Shown: positions 14,492 through 28,234 of the stretch, in pieces
Layout of the letters: each line of letters starts with the position of its first letter
Position numbering within the stretch: position 1 is the stretch's first letter
Assembly: GCA_026225945.1 (NCBI GenBank)
Contig: JAMJFZ010001089.1
Location: 310,001 to 374,000 of the forward strand
Direction: 5' to 3'
Length of the DNA stretch: 64,000 bases
DNA from: Cricetomys ansorgei
Taxonomy: Eukaryota; Chordata; Mammalia; Rodentia; Nesomyidae
Notes under the pieces: generated by a model
Seen by the model: only the letters and a program-made list of their open reading frames with translations
Told to the model about the DNA's origin: nothing
The model's database searches: none
Position numbers and translations under genes: made by a program

Positions 14492-16963
14492 TGCCTTGGA
14501 TATAGTATTTCAGATATTTTTTTAATGATTCAGAGTTTTTTTCCCCACTTTTAAAAATGTGATAACCAGGAAAATATAAAAAATACTGATGCTGTGCAGA
14601 TTCATGGCTCACATTACATTTCTCTTGTCTAGGGCTATTCTACAGTAAGCACCATTACTGCCTTGATTCCACCCATCAGAAAAGCAAGGCTATAAAACCT
14701 GACAAGCTACAAAGCAAGAATTCCAAGGAACCCACATTCTTTCTATTAGCAGAAACCCCGAATGAATTTCAAAGGCTTGGCCTGAGGTCTGGACCAACAG
14801 GAGCTATTCTTTGTTGGGTCTGAAACAGCGAACAGGGAAGCAGGAGCCTCCACCTTTTCCTCTTGGGAGTCAGTTTCTTCAAACATTAAATAATTATAGG
14901 TGCCTTGGAGCTGACTTTGTAAGCAGGATATGAGAAGGTATTTATAAAAGCAGGTTGAGTTTATGGAGCAAAAATACCTCCATAAAGCCCAAGGTGATGC
15001 TGTTGTAAAGGTGGGTCCTGCTTGCCTTATTAATATCTGGTCACTAACTGAGTGGAATCCACAGGACAGTCACTCACGATTAAGCTCAGGCTAAGTCACA
15101 TCTTCGTGGGCTCTGCTTCAGGGAACCAGACCTCCAGGCTCTCCATCTTTGCAGGCAGGCAGTGCTGGTACCTCCTCAGATGGGTATGGCTGCCCTAAAT
15201 GCTCTTTCTTCAACCCCACCCCCAAGCTGTTGGGTCCCCACTGGTAATTTGTCCAGCTGATGCTCTTCCCAGATTCAAGGCTGGGCCTTCATCTTCTCCC
15301 AGCTGTGCCTCCAGCTCCACATCTTGGTTCTTCATGATCAGCTACAACCTTCCAGAAACAGCCCTGCTTTGGCGAATGTCACTGGTTATGGCATTGCACA
15401 AAGGTCTTCTGGAGACAAATGCCTATTGGCCTCTGTTGCTTCATTAGTGGTGAAAGTGTAAGGCCAAGAGGAACAGAGGGTACGACTCTAAAGGGATGAT
15501 GCTGGGGATGTGAGGTCCCCTAGTGGGCAGAGACTAGTTCACCTCAGGGAGTGAGGCTTCTCTACTGCTTCCTAACTGGGCCCTCCAGCAACTCACTTCA
15601 CCTTCCAGCCTACCTCACCCGAGGGTGTTGCTTGTCCCTCTGGATACTGTGACACTGAGTGACCTCAAACTAAGTAAAGAGTGACTACCACTCAGGTCAG
15701 GCCCAGGCTCCTGAAGACCATCTGCTTTGGGTATTATCCGGAGTCAGCCTGCTTCTGCCATCAGGCGCCCAGCCCTGATGTCTATTGGTATATAACCAGG
15801 GAAGCACAGATTTTTAAACAATGCCCGTGCTGCCCAAAGTGACTCATCTGTTCCCTCCCCCTCCGGTATGAATATCCAAGCTCCATCACACTATCACAAA
15901 GCAAGGCTGCTTTGTGGCACTCAGAGCCCATGACAGGAGGAAATGAGTCAAATAATTTCCCCTGCCCTAGAACAGGTCTCGTAAGAGCTTTATGGAAAAC
16001 AGTTAGCCTCTCCCTCCTTATCTTTTTTTTTTTTCTAATATAAAAGGAGCAGTTCTATTGGCTACTGGACAGGTGATGGATGGTAAGGGACAACAGTGGC
16101 CTCCAATCGTAGACCCTTTCCTGCTTTAGACCTGATGTCACCAGCACATCCCTGCCCTGAAGGCATCCCAGAGTAATGATGACAAAAGTTAGGCTAGGTG
16201 ATGTGTGGCTGAGCGTGGACTCAGGCCTTCCCCTTCTCCCAGCCTGCCCAGTTGCTCAGCTTGCCTTCACCAGGCTCTCCCAGGAAGGGTCCCAGTGGGA
16301 ATGCTTCGGTGAAAAGTGCTCTGTGGGCACATGACATGTTAGTTGCAACCATGGCTGATGCGCCTTCTATAGATGACAGACATACCTGAAGCAGTTCTGT
16401 TTGTCTATTTAGAAGGGCCCTAAAATTCTGCAAGCATAAGTTTTAGCATTAGCCCCACCAAATGCAGTAGTTTTTGCATTCAGTTGACAATGTAAACAAA
16501 CATTGTAATAATTTCACATTGTAACAACATTACAACAAAGTAAACATGTAGTTTTCAGCTAACTTTAAGGATATGTCAGTCCTGTTCACAAGTGTGAGTC
16601 TCCAGGAGTCCTAGAGCCTGATTTCATGAACACTGGGGGACAACTGTACCTCCTAGGGGCTGTTACAAAGACTGAACACTCTAATGTGTGACAGCAGTTA
16701 CAACACCACCTGCCACAAAATCTGAGCTACCGCAGCTGGCATGATCATTCTCATCCCCCTCCCTTTCTCTTTCTTTCTCTCTCTGCTCTCTTCTCTCCCT
16801 CCCCCACTCAGGGAGCTCCTATTCCTTATTATTCTTGCCATTGTGTCAAATATACGAGAAACCAAGACAGGGAGGGTTTCTTTGGGCTCCTGCTTGCCGA
16901 GGCTCGGCATGCACTCACTGTCCCATGTGCTCCTTTATAAATCGGAATCAACTCGTGTCAGCG

Positions 16964-17358
16964 CCACAGTTGGTATTTTCCGTATTCCCCCAAATGCTCA
17001 TGTGTTAAAGGCTTGCTCCCTAACTACTGGTCCTATAAGGCCCTACAAGGGGTGGTAAAACCTTTAAGAGGTGGGGTTTAGTAGAAGCCAGTTGTCACCG
17101 AGAGAGTGCCCTTGAGAGGGATATTGGGACTCTGGTCCCACCTCCTCTTAGTCTTTCTTGGTCACCATTCACAGAACACCTTCCTTCACCATGAGTTTCC
17201 ACCCTAATGTACAGGTTCACCACAGGCCAACAAAGCAATGAGTCAATCCATCATGGACCGAACTGCTAAAACCGTGAGCCAAGTGACATTTTCCTCCTTA
17301 TGACATTGTTTTTTCATCCCGGGTATTTTGTCACAGTGACGGAAAACTGACTCACACA
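16964..17358 (+). mobile_element. MaLR-like LTR remnant
   Basis: Diagnostic-looking phrases are 'CCCAAATGCTCATGTG', 'TTTAAGAGGTGGGGTTTAG', 'CCCTTGAGAGGGATATTGGG' and the terminal 'GTATTTTGTCACAGTGACGG' plus CTGACTCACACA. It contains no coding sequence. The subfamily is not assigned. Confidence 0.55.
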
Positions 17359-18805
17359 ACTATTTTCTATGTGATGCTCTGATTAATCGAAACTCTTCCA
17401 TCCTCTGCAACCCTTGCTGTTGTGTGTGCATCCTCCCGTTACCATCCTCACTCTTGGTCGATGAGAAGGACCAGGGGTCTTTAGATGTGACAAGAACAGT
17501 GGTGCCCATAAGCAACGAGCTAAGGCATCATTTGAGTCCTCCTACACCTACACAAGACCCTGGGGTCTGCAGATTCCCAGGGGACCCCCTATACCATGCA
17601 GGGCAAGCAGAGTGAGCTCTGTGAGGTGCCCAGAATCCAGGAGACCATGTTCCCACTACTTTGCAACACTGTTTCCCTCGCCACCTATTCACTGAACATT
17701 GGCTTTCATATCTCACCAAGATCTGTTTTGCCAAGGAATTTGGGTGGGGCTGAACATGCCACCCTCTTTCCTGCCAAGCTAGTGTAGAAAAAAAACATTA
17801 TTCAGTTCTTCCAGAATGTTCCAGAGCCCAAGATCTGTTCAGTTTTGCTTTCAAGGCAAATAGCAATTTGGGAAGGTTGACATCAATATTTTCTTTTTCT
17901 TCTGAAGGGAAAGAAGCCATTTATTTGTACAGAGACTAATAATAATTCTCCCTTTTCTGAAAGTGGCAGGGCAGAGTTTTGCAGCAAATATTTGCAAGCA
18001 TGTGGAGAGAGCATAGCTTAGGGATGGCTGTCCTGTGAGCTCTTCCATGAGGTCCTTCCGCAGCCACACTGCTGCTCTTCAGCCCCTGCTGCAGAAACAA
18101 CGCCCCCCCCTGCCCCGTCCCTACCATGCTACGCTGCCTCCTCAAGAGCAGTCTGCAGTGGGAGGCTGAATCCAAGACAAACCCAGGGGAACTGCTTTCA
18201 AAACACCAAGGAAACTTCTTTAGCTATAAAAGAATATTGAAATAAAATTTTCAAGGGTGTTTACTGGGCTAAGAGCACTTCAGACATGAAAAAAAGCTCC
18301 TATTCAGGGATCTCCCCAATTATGGAGCTGGGATCTTCAGAGATACCCAAGGCATTCCTGGGTTCTTATGGTTGGTCCCCTTATGTCTCAGATAACTGCC
18401 TGAAATGCTTCATTGACCAGTTGGAAAGGGTGCTCCTTTGCACCTGTCACTATTGATGCCTCATTGACACGTGTACAAAACAGTCCTGAGCACTGTCTTC
18501 ATATGTTAGATATAAGATGAATTTTGCAGTTTTTTTTTCTACAGTTGGCCCCTATATGTGCACACGACACATCCATGGAATCAACTAATCATGAATAAAA
18601 TATGACAAAAGTAGCAGAAAGCTATGTCATGACCAAGCACGTACAGACAGTTTTCTGGTCAAGCTAAACAACCATTTGTATAGCTTTGCCATTGTATCAG
18701 GGGTTATCAGTAATCTAGAGACAGTAACACTCTAAACAGGAGGATGGGTGTGGGTTATATACAAATATTTGGCTGTTTTATTGGCACCCATAGGGATCTT
18801 GGTAG

Positions 18806-18925
18806 GGGAAGGAGGCTCTAAGCACTTTGTCTACACTTTGGTCACTGAAGTAGCTAATCCTGGCATCACTGGTTCTTTGAAATCACCTGCAGGCTATGAT
18901 GGCCTCTTTGAAAACTTTCCTCCCC
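18806..18925 (-). pseudogene. Relic of Tubb2 intron-3 sequence
   Basis: About 120 bp aligns with Tubb2a intron 3 (about 10468-10585) and the matching pseudogene intron (about 21925-22035). Shared blocks include 'AAGGAGGCTCTAAGCACTT', 'CTGGCATCA' and 'TTTGAAATC.CCTGCAG'. It carries an 11-bp insertion and substitutions, and no exon sequence accompanies it. It may be a remnant of a further tubulin duplicate, or the shared block may be a dispersed repeat. Confidence 0.45.
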
Positions 18926-20799
18926 TTGGATACCAAGAATTAATAGTATCTGATAGCCACAAACGTTGTTGGTACTAACGTATTACCACCAATACTTTGT
19001 GGCTAATTTAACATGCAGCATAATTTTTCTCTTCATTATAACGAACCTATGTGACCTCTCTCAAGTTTATTAGCCAGGTCAGCTGTGCCATTTGGCACTA
19101 TAAGCATAGTGCCTACTAACGAGTGAGCTAAGTTATTTATCCTGTGATAAGCACAGGTTTATCTGGGTCCAAAGACCGTGTTATTTCCACTGTGCATGGT
19201 CTGTGTGTATTAGGAAGGTTTCTAAAAGGACCCCTTCTCCAGCTGTTCAAACACTAATCTAGGTACTGCTGGGGCGGGGATTTATAGTCAGTTAGGTTTC
19301 GTGTCAATTGGCCTTAAGTTTTCCTGGGCAGGTTGTCTCTAATGGCCCCTAAAACAAGACTGTTTGCAGATGGTGACGGAAGAGCACCTCAGTTTGGACC
19401 ACAGGACTCAGGATGTTCTCTTGTTGGCCTTAAAGGAAAAGCTACTGTGTCACAGGGAATGGCCAGGCAGCTCTCAGATATGGAGATCAACCTTTGGTCA
19501 ATAGACACGGAGACAAGAAGGCCCTCAGATGTGAAATGGACATCTGATCTTGAGATGACAGTGTAGGCCAGGCTAGTCCACTCTGTGAGGTCCTGAGAGA
19601 AGGACTTACCTTTGATGCTGAGTTCCTGATCCCCGGAGACTGTAAAATGACTGTGTCCCTTTTAACTGCTCAGTTCTTAGTGACTTATTATACAGGAGTA
19701 CAGAGCTAGCATGCATGTCCTTCAGTACCCATGGGAAAATGTTTTTAAAAAGCCTGTAGATGTATATACCGTCCATAAAGCAGTTCATATATGCCTAGAA
19801 CCTTCCACACCACCTTGTATACTTCAAATCATCTCTAGCTGAGTCACAACACCTAATCAGTGTAAATGTCATCTAAATAGCTGTTCATACTGTAGTGCTT
19901 ACGCAGAATGGCAAGAAAAGGGTCTGTGCAACACAGCCTTCCCCCTAAATAGTTTCAACACGAGGTGGGGGGAAGATGTGCAGATGGGGGACCTATGGAT
20001 ATACACGGGTGTTATGCTTGACTTCTTTCATGACATGGTATGGGAGATTTGACAGGAGACGTTGAGAATGGTCTGGAGCCTAAGACGCCCGAGAAGGGTC
20101 TTAGGGCATGGAACCAAGGAAGATAAGGAAGCCAAAAGCTTGCCCTAGAGAGCAGATAATGGCCATTGACAGCAAGGGCTCAACCCAGGGGATGCGGAAG
20201 AGAGATAAGCGAGCATCACATGAGTCCCTCATGAGAAGTACATAAGCCCCTCTCCTTTTTTAAGGTTCTGACCTGTCACTGCATGAGCAGTCTTCTAAAG
20301 AGGCTCAGCCAACTGGGTAAATGAGCCCTGAGACCACTGGAGTTGTTTTCCATAGAGGTCGTCACCTTGTCCTAGAAGGGCCAAAGGAACCAGTGGGCAG
20401 GTCTAACAGTGTTGGCTATACAGTCATTGGTGAGGAAGTCCCTTTTTATCTGTGGACAAGTAGCTTTTGTTAACCTTGAAATCCCCCTGTGGGTCACACC
20501 TATTCTCCTTGTTTACTTCCAGATCCTGGTGCTCCTGGCCTAAAGATTCGCTCTTTCCAGGACCCTTATGAAGCAGGACTTTGAATCTCTTCTACTCCAG
20601 GGAGACCCTAGACTCAGAACTGAAGGAAAAGCCCAGACCTTTTGTAGCTGTTGCCACTTCTTTGATGGCCCCTGTTTAAAGGGCTGTCACTGGACAGCTC
20701 TGCCCATGCCAGCTACAAGATGGCTTCATTATGCCAGTGCCTCCAAAAAAAATCTAGGCGTGTGTCTTAACCCACCTATTTTACTGTTAATATCAGCAT

Positions 20800-21231
20800 C
20801 TTAGCTACAACATGACCTCTGTTGGGGAGCAGCAGCACTTCCAGTGTAAGGCCGACTGGCTACACTGCTGGTCAGAAGTGCGGGAAGGGCCCCGCCCCAT
20901 CTCCACAGCCAGCATGCTCAGGTCTGCGTTTAGCTGGTCTGAGAAGCACAGGCAGGTGGTCACTCCATTCATGGTGACTGACACCAGGTAGGGTAGGTCA
21001 CCATCTGTGGCTGTGGTCAGCTTGAGGATGCGGAAGCCGAAGTCAGACGGGGTCTTGTTGCAGTACGTTTCACCTGTGTTCTCCACCAGCTGGTACACAG
21101 AGAGGATGGCATTGTAGGGCTTGATCTTGGTGTCTGAGACGTGGGTGGGGGTATGTCATCTGACCTGGTGACACCCTCAGTGTCCTCTGTGTAGTGGCCT
21201 TTTGCCTTGTCATTTCCCGTGCTGCTCTGGC
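20800..21231 (-). pseudogene. Tubb2 pseudogene, exon-4 remnant
   Basis: The minus strand starts after TTCTGGCAG with a GQSSTGNDKAKGHYTED-like segment instead of [17 protein letters not shown]. It resumes after the deletion with [15 protein letters not shown] and [19 protein letters not shown]. Many amino-acid changes in invariant tubulin positions show long loss of constraint. Confidence 0.88.
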
Positions 21232-21735
21232 CTGCCAGAAGAAAGAGACTATTAGATACAAACATAGGGACCCCAGGTCGTGTTTCGGACTATGAAGGGC
21301 AAGGTGCGACTGTTCTTGGGACACCTTGGATAATCTTTTAGACACACTTTTGTTTCCAAAGGTACAGTTTCCATGTGTTAATAACCCTCCAAAAGACTTG
21401 AGAACCAGTGTGTTGGGGAAATGTTGATCACAGTTACTAAGCTACTGCTGAGGGGAGCAACAGCACTGCCGTGCTGTTGCTATAGAAACAACAGTGTTCT
21501 GTCCATGTCAGAAAGCTGAGAGGATTCTGAATGTTCACCACACAGAAAATGTTTGAGATGAAAATCCTTAGCCTGGCCTTAAGCGTTACACAATATATGC
21601 ATGTGTCAGATATAATACAGCACCTCATTACTGTCGCCAACTTTTCTAGTTTTATATTATTGGTTTAAAAATAAAAATCATCTTTCCAAGACTCCGAGGG
21701 GGAAAAAAAATGGCCAGAAGCAAGCTGAGGAGCTG

Positions 21736-21835
21736 AATATGGTGGCACATCCCTGTAATGCCAGTATGTGGGTGGTAGAGGCAAGAGGATCGTTCAAGGT
21801 CATCCTGGAATATAGGAAACTGTCTCAAACAAACA
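21736..21835 (+). repeat. B1-like SINE fragment
   Basis: 'GTGGCACATCCCTGTAATGCC', 'GCAAGAGGATC' and 'CTGTCTCAAACAAACAAA' are an eroded B1 outline within the pseudogene intron 3. Confidence 0.55.
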
Positions 21836-22071
21836 AAAGAATCAGCTTGAGGGAAAGGAGCTTGAGGTAAAGTAAGCACAGAGAACATTCTGTAAATACT
21901 CTTAATTAGGTATAATTACAGAGTCAAGGAAAGGAGGCTCTAAGCACTTGGTCAGTGAAGCAGTTAAACCTGGCATCATTGGTCCTTTGAAATCGCCTGC
22001 AGCCTGTGATGCTCCCTTTGAAGACTTTCCTCTTCTCCCTCCACCCCTCCTCCACCAGAGGCTGCTCCTCA

Positions 22072-22644
<573 letters not shown>

Positions 22645-22699
22645 CTAGGCCACTTCCTCTGCCATAATATAAAAGCCAGGCTGATATCCAAGCACTCAC

Positions 22700-22803
22700 C
22701 AGCAGCCTCTTGTAGTATATTCTCTCCCCAGCTGCAAGTCACTGTCACCATGGTAACTGCCGGTGGGGTCGAGGCCATGCTCATCGCTTATCACCTCCCA
22801 AAA
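22700..22803 (-). pseudogene. Tubb2 pseudogene, exon 2 with 5-nt deletion
   Basis: It matches Tubb2a exon 2 up to the DLQL codons. The ERINVYYNE stretch is then rearranged and 5 nt short, so the frame is lost before the donor. Ile is replaced by Leu in HGIDP. Confidence 0.9.
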
Positions 22804-23237
22804 CTGAAATGTAGAGCATCACATCATGCTCAGGATCCTGAACTGTCACCCAGGAAGGTCTTGGTCAGACAGCAGACCCGAGCCTAGTGAGCTGCTGACC
22901 CTGTGTGTCTGGGCAGCAGCTGCTGCAGAGGGTCTTGGAAATCCGCAGTGCATCTGCCATATTATGACCACAGATGCAGGGCTGGGAGGAGCCTGGAGAA
23001 GGAAGTGGGCACAGCAGATCCCCTCCCAGAACTGCAGAGGCAGCATTTTCTCTCACTCCAAGCAAGGGCAAATTTCTGTGACTTGGAGATTAAAGGTTCC
23101 TGACACAGACCCAATACCTCACTGAACCACACAGGATTGTATCTGTCATACATGCTGGGCTCTGATCCTAACCATGGAAGCATGGGTGAATTTGGAGAGA
23201 AGCAGCCTGAGAGGGAACAGTGCAGCAGTGGAAATAT

Positions 23238-23285
23238 TATTATATTTATTATATATTATTATATTATATTATATAAATATATATG
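23238..23285. repeat. AT-rich (TATTA)n-type tract
   Basis: About 48 bp of nearly pure A/T with TATTATAT repeats, just beyond the pseudogene duplication breakpoint. Confidence 0.8.
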
Positions 23286-24261
23286 CCTGAAATGAACTCC
23301 CCATGGTGGCGTGGAGTTATGGCACTACCTAGAGTCATCACTTGCTGTCTTCTAAGTGGAAATAAGACTATCATATTATATGTCAACACACTTAGATAGT
23401 GCCCTGTGGACAGAATTTATTTAGGACCCTCGTCTGCATGATGCTATAACCAAAACCCAAATGCAGACATAGATTTAAAGTCAAATGCAATAGAAAACAC
23501 TCCAGGTTCAGTAAGTTGCAAGCATCCAGAATCAAACAGATATGGAATTTCTTGACTAGGAAATGACAAGAGGACTTGCAGGAATTGTAGGTATGGGGAG
23601 CTGGGCCACAAACGGGTAGGGATAAGCATGTTGCAAAATCAGGTCGCTTACGGAGGAAACAATGTGGTCGGCAGATTCTGTGATGGAGCTGTTCAGGCAG
23701 ACAGTGTACATACTCGAGTGCCTGGACGCAAGGCAAAGTTTAGAGGCATTTGGAAAGGGTAAGAAGCCTGGCTAAGGCATGGTGAAACTAAAGCCGTGGG
23801 TAAGAAGTAGGCAACTTCGAGCAGTTGGCTGTTCTTCCATTGTCTCAGCCCTCTTTCCCAATCTATGATTAAAGGAAACTAACATTGGAATGAAATTCGT
23901 TGTCAGGTTGAGTTTAGGTCAATGAGATCTCAAGGTAGACTGACATCATGTTCATTATCCCTGTGGAGCCAACTGTACCTACATCTTTGATCATGCTTCT
24001 AGATTGGTAGGTATTAAAGATGTTAACAATCATGCAGTTTCAGGAGAGTAGACTATGGTGGTTTGAGAACTTGTTTCGAGGTGATAGCAAGAGAATGTAG
24101 CAACTCATATACCCTTGAATGAACTCCTGTTTTGGAAAAGGTAATTTCAAACAAGCACACAGATTTAGAGAGAGACTCACCTAGCAGCCACCTCAGCTGA
24201 ATCAATCCTGGGGGCCAATAGGATGATAGATGAAACAATCAGATTGTTCTCACTTCTAAAT

Positions 24262-24625
24262 TATGGTGGTCTGAATGAGAATATCCCCCCTAAGCTTATT
24301 ATTTGAACAAGTGGTTCCCAGCTGCTGGCGCTGTTTGGGGAGGCTTAGGAGGTGTGGTCTTATCGGAGGAAGTATGTCACTGGAGATCTGCCTTGAGAGT
24401 ATAAAGGCCCAGGCCATTCCCAGTTGCTCTGTCTGCTCTGCATATGTGGTTTAAGATGTGAACTCTGAGCTTTCTGCTCAATTGGCCATGCCTGTCTGTG
24501 GTGGCCGTGCCTCCTTTGCAATGATGGATTCTTATCCCTCTTGAACCACAAACCCAAATAAACTCATCTTTCTATAAGTTGCCCTGGTCACGGTGTTTTA
24601 TCACAGCAATAGAAAAGTAACTAAG
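24262..24625 (+). mobile_element. MaLR-like LTR remnant
   Basis: It starts TATGGTGGTCTGAATGAGAA and includes 'TTAGGAGGTGTGGTCTTATC', 'AATAAACTCATCTTTCTATAA' cut to AATAAACTC, and the end TCACAGCAATAGAAAAGTAACT. It is related to the copy at 29392-29813. It has no coding content. Confidence 0.55.
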
Positions 24626-25389
24626 TTGCTGAGTGACATGCTGCCACTCAGATATCCAATCTGTGAAAAGAGAGTCTAAGGCATTTTCTGATCCAAAAAC
24701 TGGACTGGATTAAAAAGCTGCTTCAAATGTCATTCAAGGGGCTGAAGGTCTCTCCCAGGCAGACAGAACTTGGCAGGGTCATCCACGTGGCTCTGGCTTT
24801 AGAGTTATGAAGGATTCGGGACTAAAGAAGTTGTGGAATCTTCCTCTGTGGTTTCAGCGTCACTGGAGCCAGGCAACATGTGGCAGGGGAGTCCCTGCGT
24901 GAAGACTTTAAGAGGGCAGGAGATGGTACGAAGCCATTCCAAGATGCTGTAGAGACCCCAAGATGTTGGAGATGCTAGAGCCATGCCATATTGCCAAGGA
25001 GAGCTGCACAATGGGAGTGGGTCCAGCCCAAGAGAGAGATGTATGTTACAGGCAGAAAGACGGGAAAGTAATTAAATCCCCAGACAAGGGACACTGATCT
25101 AGAGGATTTGGTGTTTGCCCTGCTGCTTTCTGGTCTGGTTTGGGTGCAGTATTTCCTCACTGCACCCCCATTCCTCCTTTTTGGAATGCTAATGTATACT
25201 CTGTGCCATTATATATTGGAAGGATGTAGTTTGCCTTTTTTATTTTATAGGTGGTTACAAGTAACTGTCTCTCAAAAGAGACTTTGGACTTTTGAACAGT
25301 GTTGAAACTATAAGAGACTCTCAGGACCTTTGAAGTTGGACTAAAAGCATTTTGCAATATGATATGGCCATGAACCTATTAGGACCGGG

Positions 25390-25610
25390 TTGTGGGATGT
25401 GGTAGTTTGACTGAGAACACTTATTACTCACGTAGAGGACCAGGTTCATTCCTGGCATCTACATGGTGGCTCTCAACTATAATTCTAGTTCCAGATGATC
25501 TGAAGCCTTCTCCTGGCCTCTGTGGGTACCAGGCACTCACATGGTACACATACATATGTACATGTAGAAAAAAATACACTCATAAACAATAAGAATAAAT
25601 AAAATATTTA
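25390..25610 (+). repeat. B2/B3 SINE
   Basis: 'GTAGAGGACCAGGTTCATTCC', the CACATGGTGGCTC-like block, 'TAGTTCCAG.TGATCTGA' and 'GGCACTCACATGGTACAC' with an A-rich tail mark a B2-family element. Confidence 0.8.
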
Positions 25611-25635
25611 AAAAGATGTTTTTTAATGAGTATGC

Positions 25636-25850
25636 ATAGGACTGGAGAGGTGACTCATGGTAAAAGCACTCACTGCTCTTACATTGGAGTTCAGTCCCCA
25701 GAACCCATGTCAGACAGCTCGTACTGCCTGTAACTCTAGATCCAGGGGAATCTGACACCTCTGGTCTCCTTGGGGTATGTCACTCATATGCACATAGTGA
25801 CATACAGATACATACATATACTTAATCAAAAATAAAAATAAATCTCAAAA
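25636..25850 (+). repeat. B2 SINE
   Basis: 'GGACTGGAGAGGTGACTCATG', 'AGCACTCACTGCTCTTACA' and 'GTAACTCTAGATCCAGGGG' are followed by an AATAAA-containing A-rich tail. Confidence 0.85.
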
Positions 25851-26019
25851 AATGGAGAAGCAATCATATATTACTATACCCAGAGAACCAAGCAAACAAA
25901 AGAAAAAAAGGGGGGGGAAAGGATATATAGATTTCATGTAGGGAGAAGAAAAATACTTAAAAATTTCATGTCTATCTATAGATAAGACACAGCAGTGAGT
26001 CCATGAAATAGTAGAAAAA

Positions 26020-26170
26020 CTGGCCAGATATAGTGGATCAGTTCTCAGGGGGTGTGGGGAAGCTGAGGCAGAAGGATTACCTTGAGTTCAAAGTCAGTCT
26101 GGGCTACAGAATGAGTTCTGAGCCACCCTAGGCTACAGAGGGAGACCCTGTCTTAAAATAGAATAATAAA
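26020..26170 (+). repeat. Degraded B1-type SINE
   Basis: 'AAGCTGAGGCAGAAGGATTAC', 'GAGTTCAAAGTCAGTCTGGGC' and 'AGGGAGACCCTGTCTTAAAAT' mark an old B1. Confidence 0.75.
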
Positions 26171-27090
26171 TCTAAAATCTAAAGAATGCAAAAAAGGTCC
26201 TTGGAACCACGAAATGTAATAGCATCAACAGAAGTTCGGTGGAGACACTGGAAGGAAAGTCAGACAGCTCTTGTAGAAAGTAGAGTAAGAAAAAAAAGAG
26301 GGTGGGAAGGAAGAGAGAAGCAACAAGAATAGTCTGGAAGGTTCAGTACCAGATGGATGGGAATTCTGCAGAAAAGAACTGGGGGAAAAAAAACTGAGGG
26401 AAACATGATTTACACATGAAACGTGGCACAAATGGGAGTGGGGGTGGGTGGTGAGGAATAGGATTGAAAAAGCCACGAGCTGAATTGCGCAGAACCCTGT
26501 GATAGTATCAGCCATCTTGGGGAACTCTTCAGAGATCCCCTGCCTGGAAGCCATCAAGATCATGACTTTGGGGAGGCTATTCTCCTCATCTGGAGACAAC
26601 TCTGATGAAGGAATACCCTGATAGCCCCAGCTACCCACAGCTGGGGAAGTGAAAGCCTCATAGCCCGGAAGAGGAAGGATGGCAGTCTATACAACATCTG
26701 CTTTGCTGGCTAAATGACAAACTTGTAGCTTTCAGCTTTTTAAGTCTTTTTTATTGTGTTTTGACCAAGAGCGCCTCCTCATGAGACATGAACTTGTTGG
26801 TGAACTGCAGACATGAACTGTCTGCAGAGGGCGTGCTCTGACTCTCCACCACATGTATAAGCACAACCCTGACTGGGGGCTGAGTCTGGGGGTGGTGGAG
26901 GCAGACCAGCATCACCTGTGACTGGTGTGTGACTCTCTCCACATGGAGCAGTGGTATTAAAAGGCTCGTTGCTGCTTCATGGGCAGGTGGCTCCAGCTAT
27001 CTGTTGATTCCTCATCCATGTCTCATGTGGGTCTGAACACAAGCAGAGGAAAAGCAAGTGATTTAATAAGAAACTTCAACACACATGCGC

Positions 27091-27091
27091 G

Positions 27092-27138
<47 letters not shown>
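27091..27138 (+). repeat. (CA)n microsatellite
   Basis: About 24 uninterrupted CA units. Confidence 0.95.
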
Positions 27139-27139
<1 letters not shown>

Positions 27140-27466
27140 ATGCAGCTAAGCTCATTCAAAGAGAAAACAAGAACTTTAACTTTCATTTTTCAGAAGTATT
27201 TGCATCTTTAATGATTTTTCAGTTTACAAAACTTTGATCATCTGACACTACATCATGAAACCTACTTAAGCTTTTACCATCGTGCAAATTACAAGTTACG
27301 AAAATGGAGCTAAGGTCTCATTACCAAAGGTATTTATTTCTTCATCACATCTGCATCCTGTCTATTCAATTGTACCTATTAAATGTAGCAAGGTGGTGAG
27401 GGGGGTAGGAGAGAAGAGAGAAAAGCCATGCCAAGTGTCTGCTAGGTTCGATAACCAGCTAGGGTA

Positions 27467-27469
<3 letters not shown>

Positions 27470-27510
<41 letters not shown>

Positions 27511-27514
27511 ACAC
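27470..27514 (+). repeat. (CA)n microsatellite
   Basis: CA units with one T interruption, 330 bp from the previous CA tract. Confidence 0.95.
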
Positions 27515-28234
27515 CGGGAATGGGGTGTGTGTGATATGAATTATCTCCTTATGTTTGAAGAAATTGGCCCAGAAGGGTTAAAAGGACGCCCCTCTCCAAC
27601 CCCAACATCACATGGTACCAGGAAGAAAGGAAGAAAAAAAACAAAAACAAAAACAAAACAGTAATTGCATCTCCTGATGCCCACAGTGCTTTTTCTGGAG
27701 TTTCACATCCAATCTGTTTCCTAGGCAACCAGCACCCAGCCTCCAGGACTGTCTGCCTGAACCAGAGGGAGGAGGGAATGTAGCCAGCGTCTACTCACCC
27801 CCTCATCTCCTGCCTTAGCACTGCCATCAGCCTTTGTGGGGGTGTTAATGCGGAGAAAACAGAAAGCCCACAAGCCTGTCCCTGGGATTCTATTTCAAAT
27901 GAGCTATCTCCACCCACAGAAGGTCCAGAGCCATTGAGAACCTTGCTTGTCAGAGCGCTGAGTTCATTTCTATTTTCATCCTTTTCTCTTACTTTTTTTT
28001 TTTTTTTTTGGTCCCTAGAACAAGAATGACTCCTCTTTGTTCACATGAGGTGGGACCCTTTGAGACCCGTGAGAAAAGAAAGACCTCCCTCCCCCCTAGC
28101 CCTGACCATGGGAAAAGGCTCTGCAGTGTCCTCCCCAGTTCCCAGACCAGGACAGGGACAGAGTTAGCATGTCTCTGTGTCACACATCCTGTTTGGCCTG
28201 GTGCCAGGTCTTTGCTTTTTGTGCTCTTATTGAA

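Larger units (their letters stand above)
13300..20799. other. Intergenic region between Tubb2a and the Tubb2 pseudogene
   Basis: No coding gene was recognised. It holds an LTR candidate (14058-14491), an MaLR-like remnant (16964-17358), a CT-rich tract near 16755-16805 and a short relic similar to Tubb2a intron 3 (18806-18925). The remaining short open frames show no family resemblance. Confidence 0.6.

Noticed and set aside
26225..26638. 137-codon minus-strand frame
   Set aside because: Low-complexity Ser/Phe/Pro-rich reading of a purine-rich tract next to a SINE, with no domain.
27091..27514. CRISPR-like or satellite array
   Set aside because: Plain (CA)n microsatellites without spacers; the whole window is mammalian.
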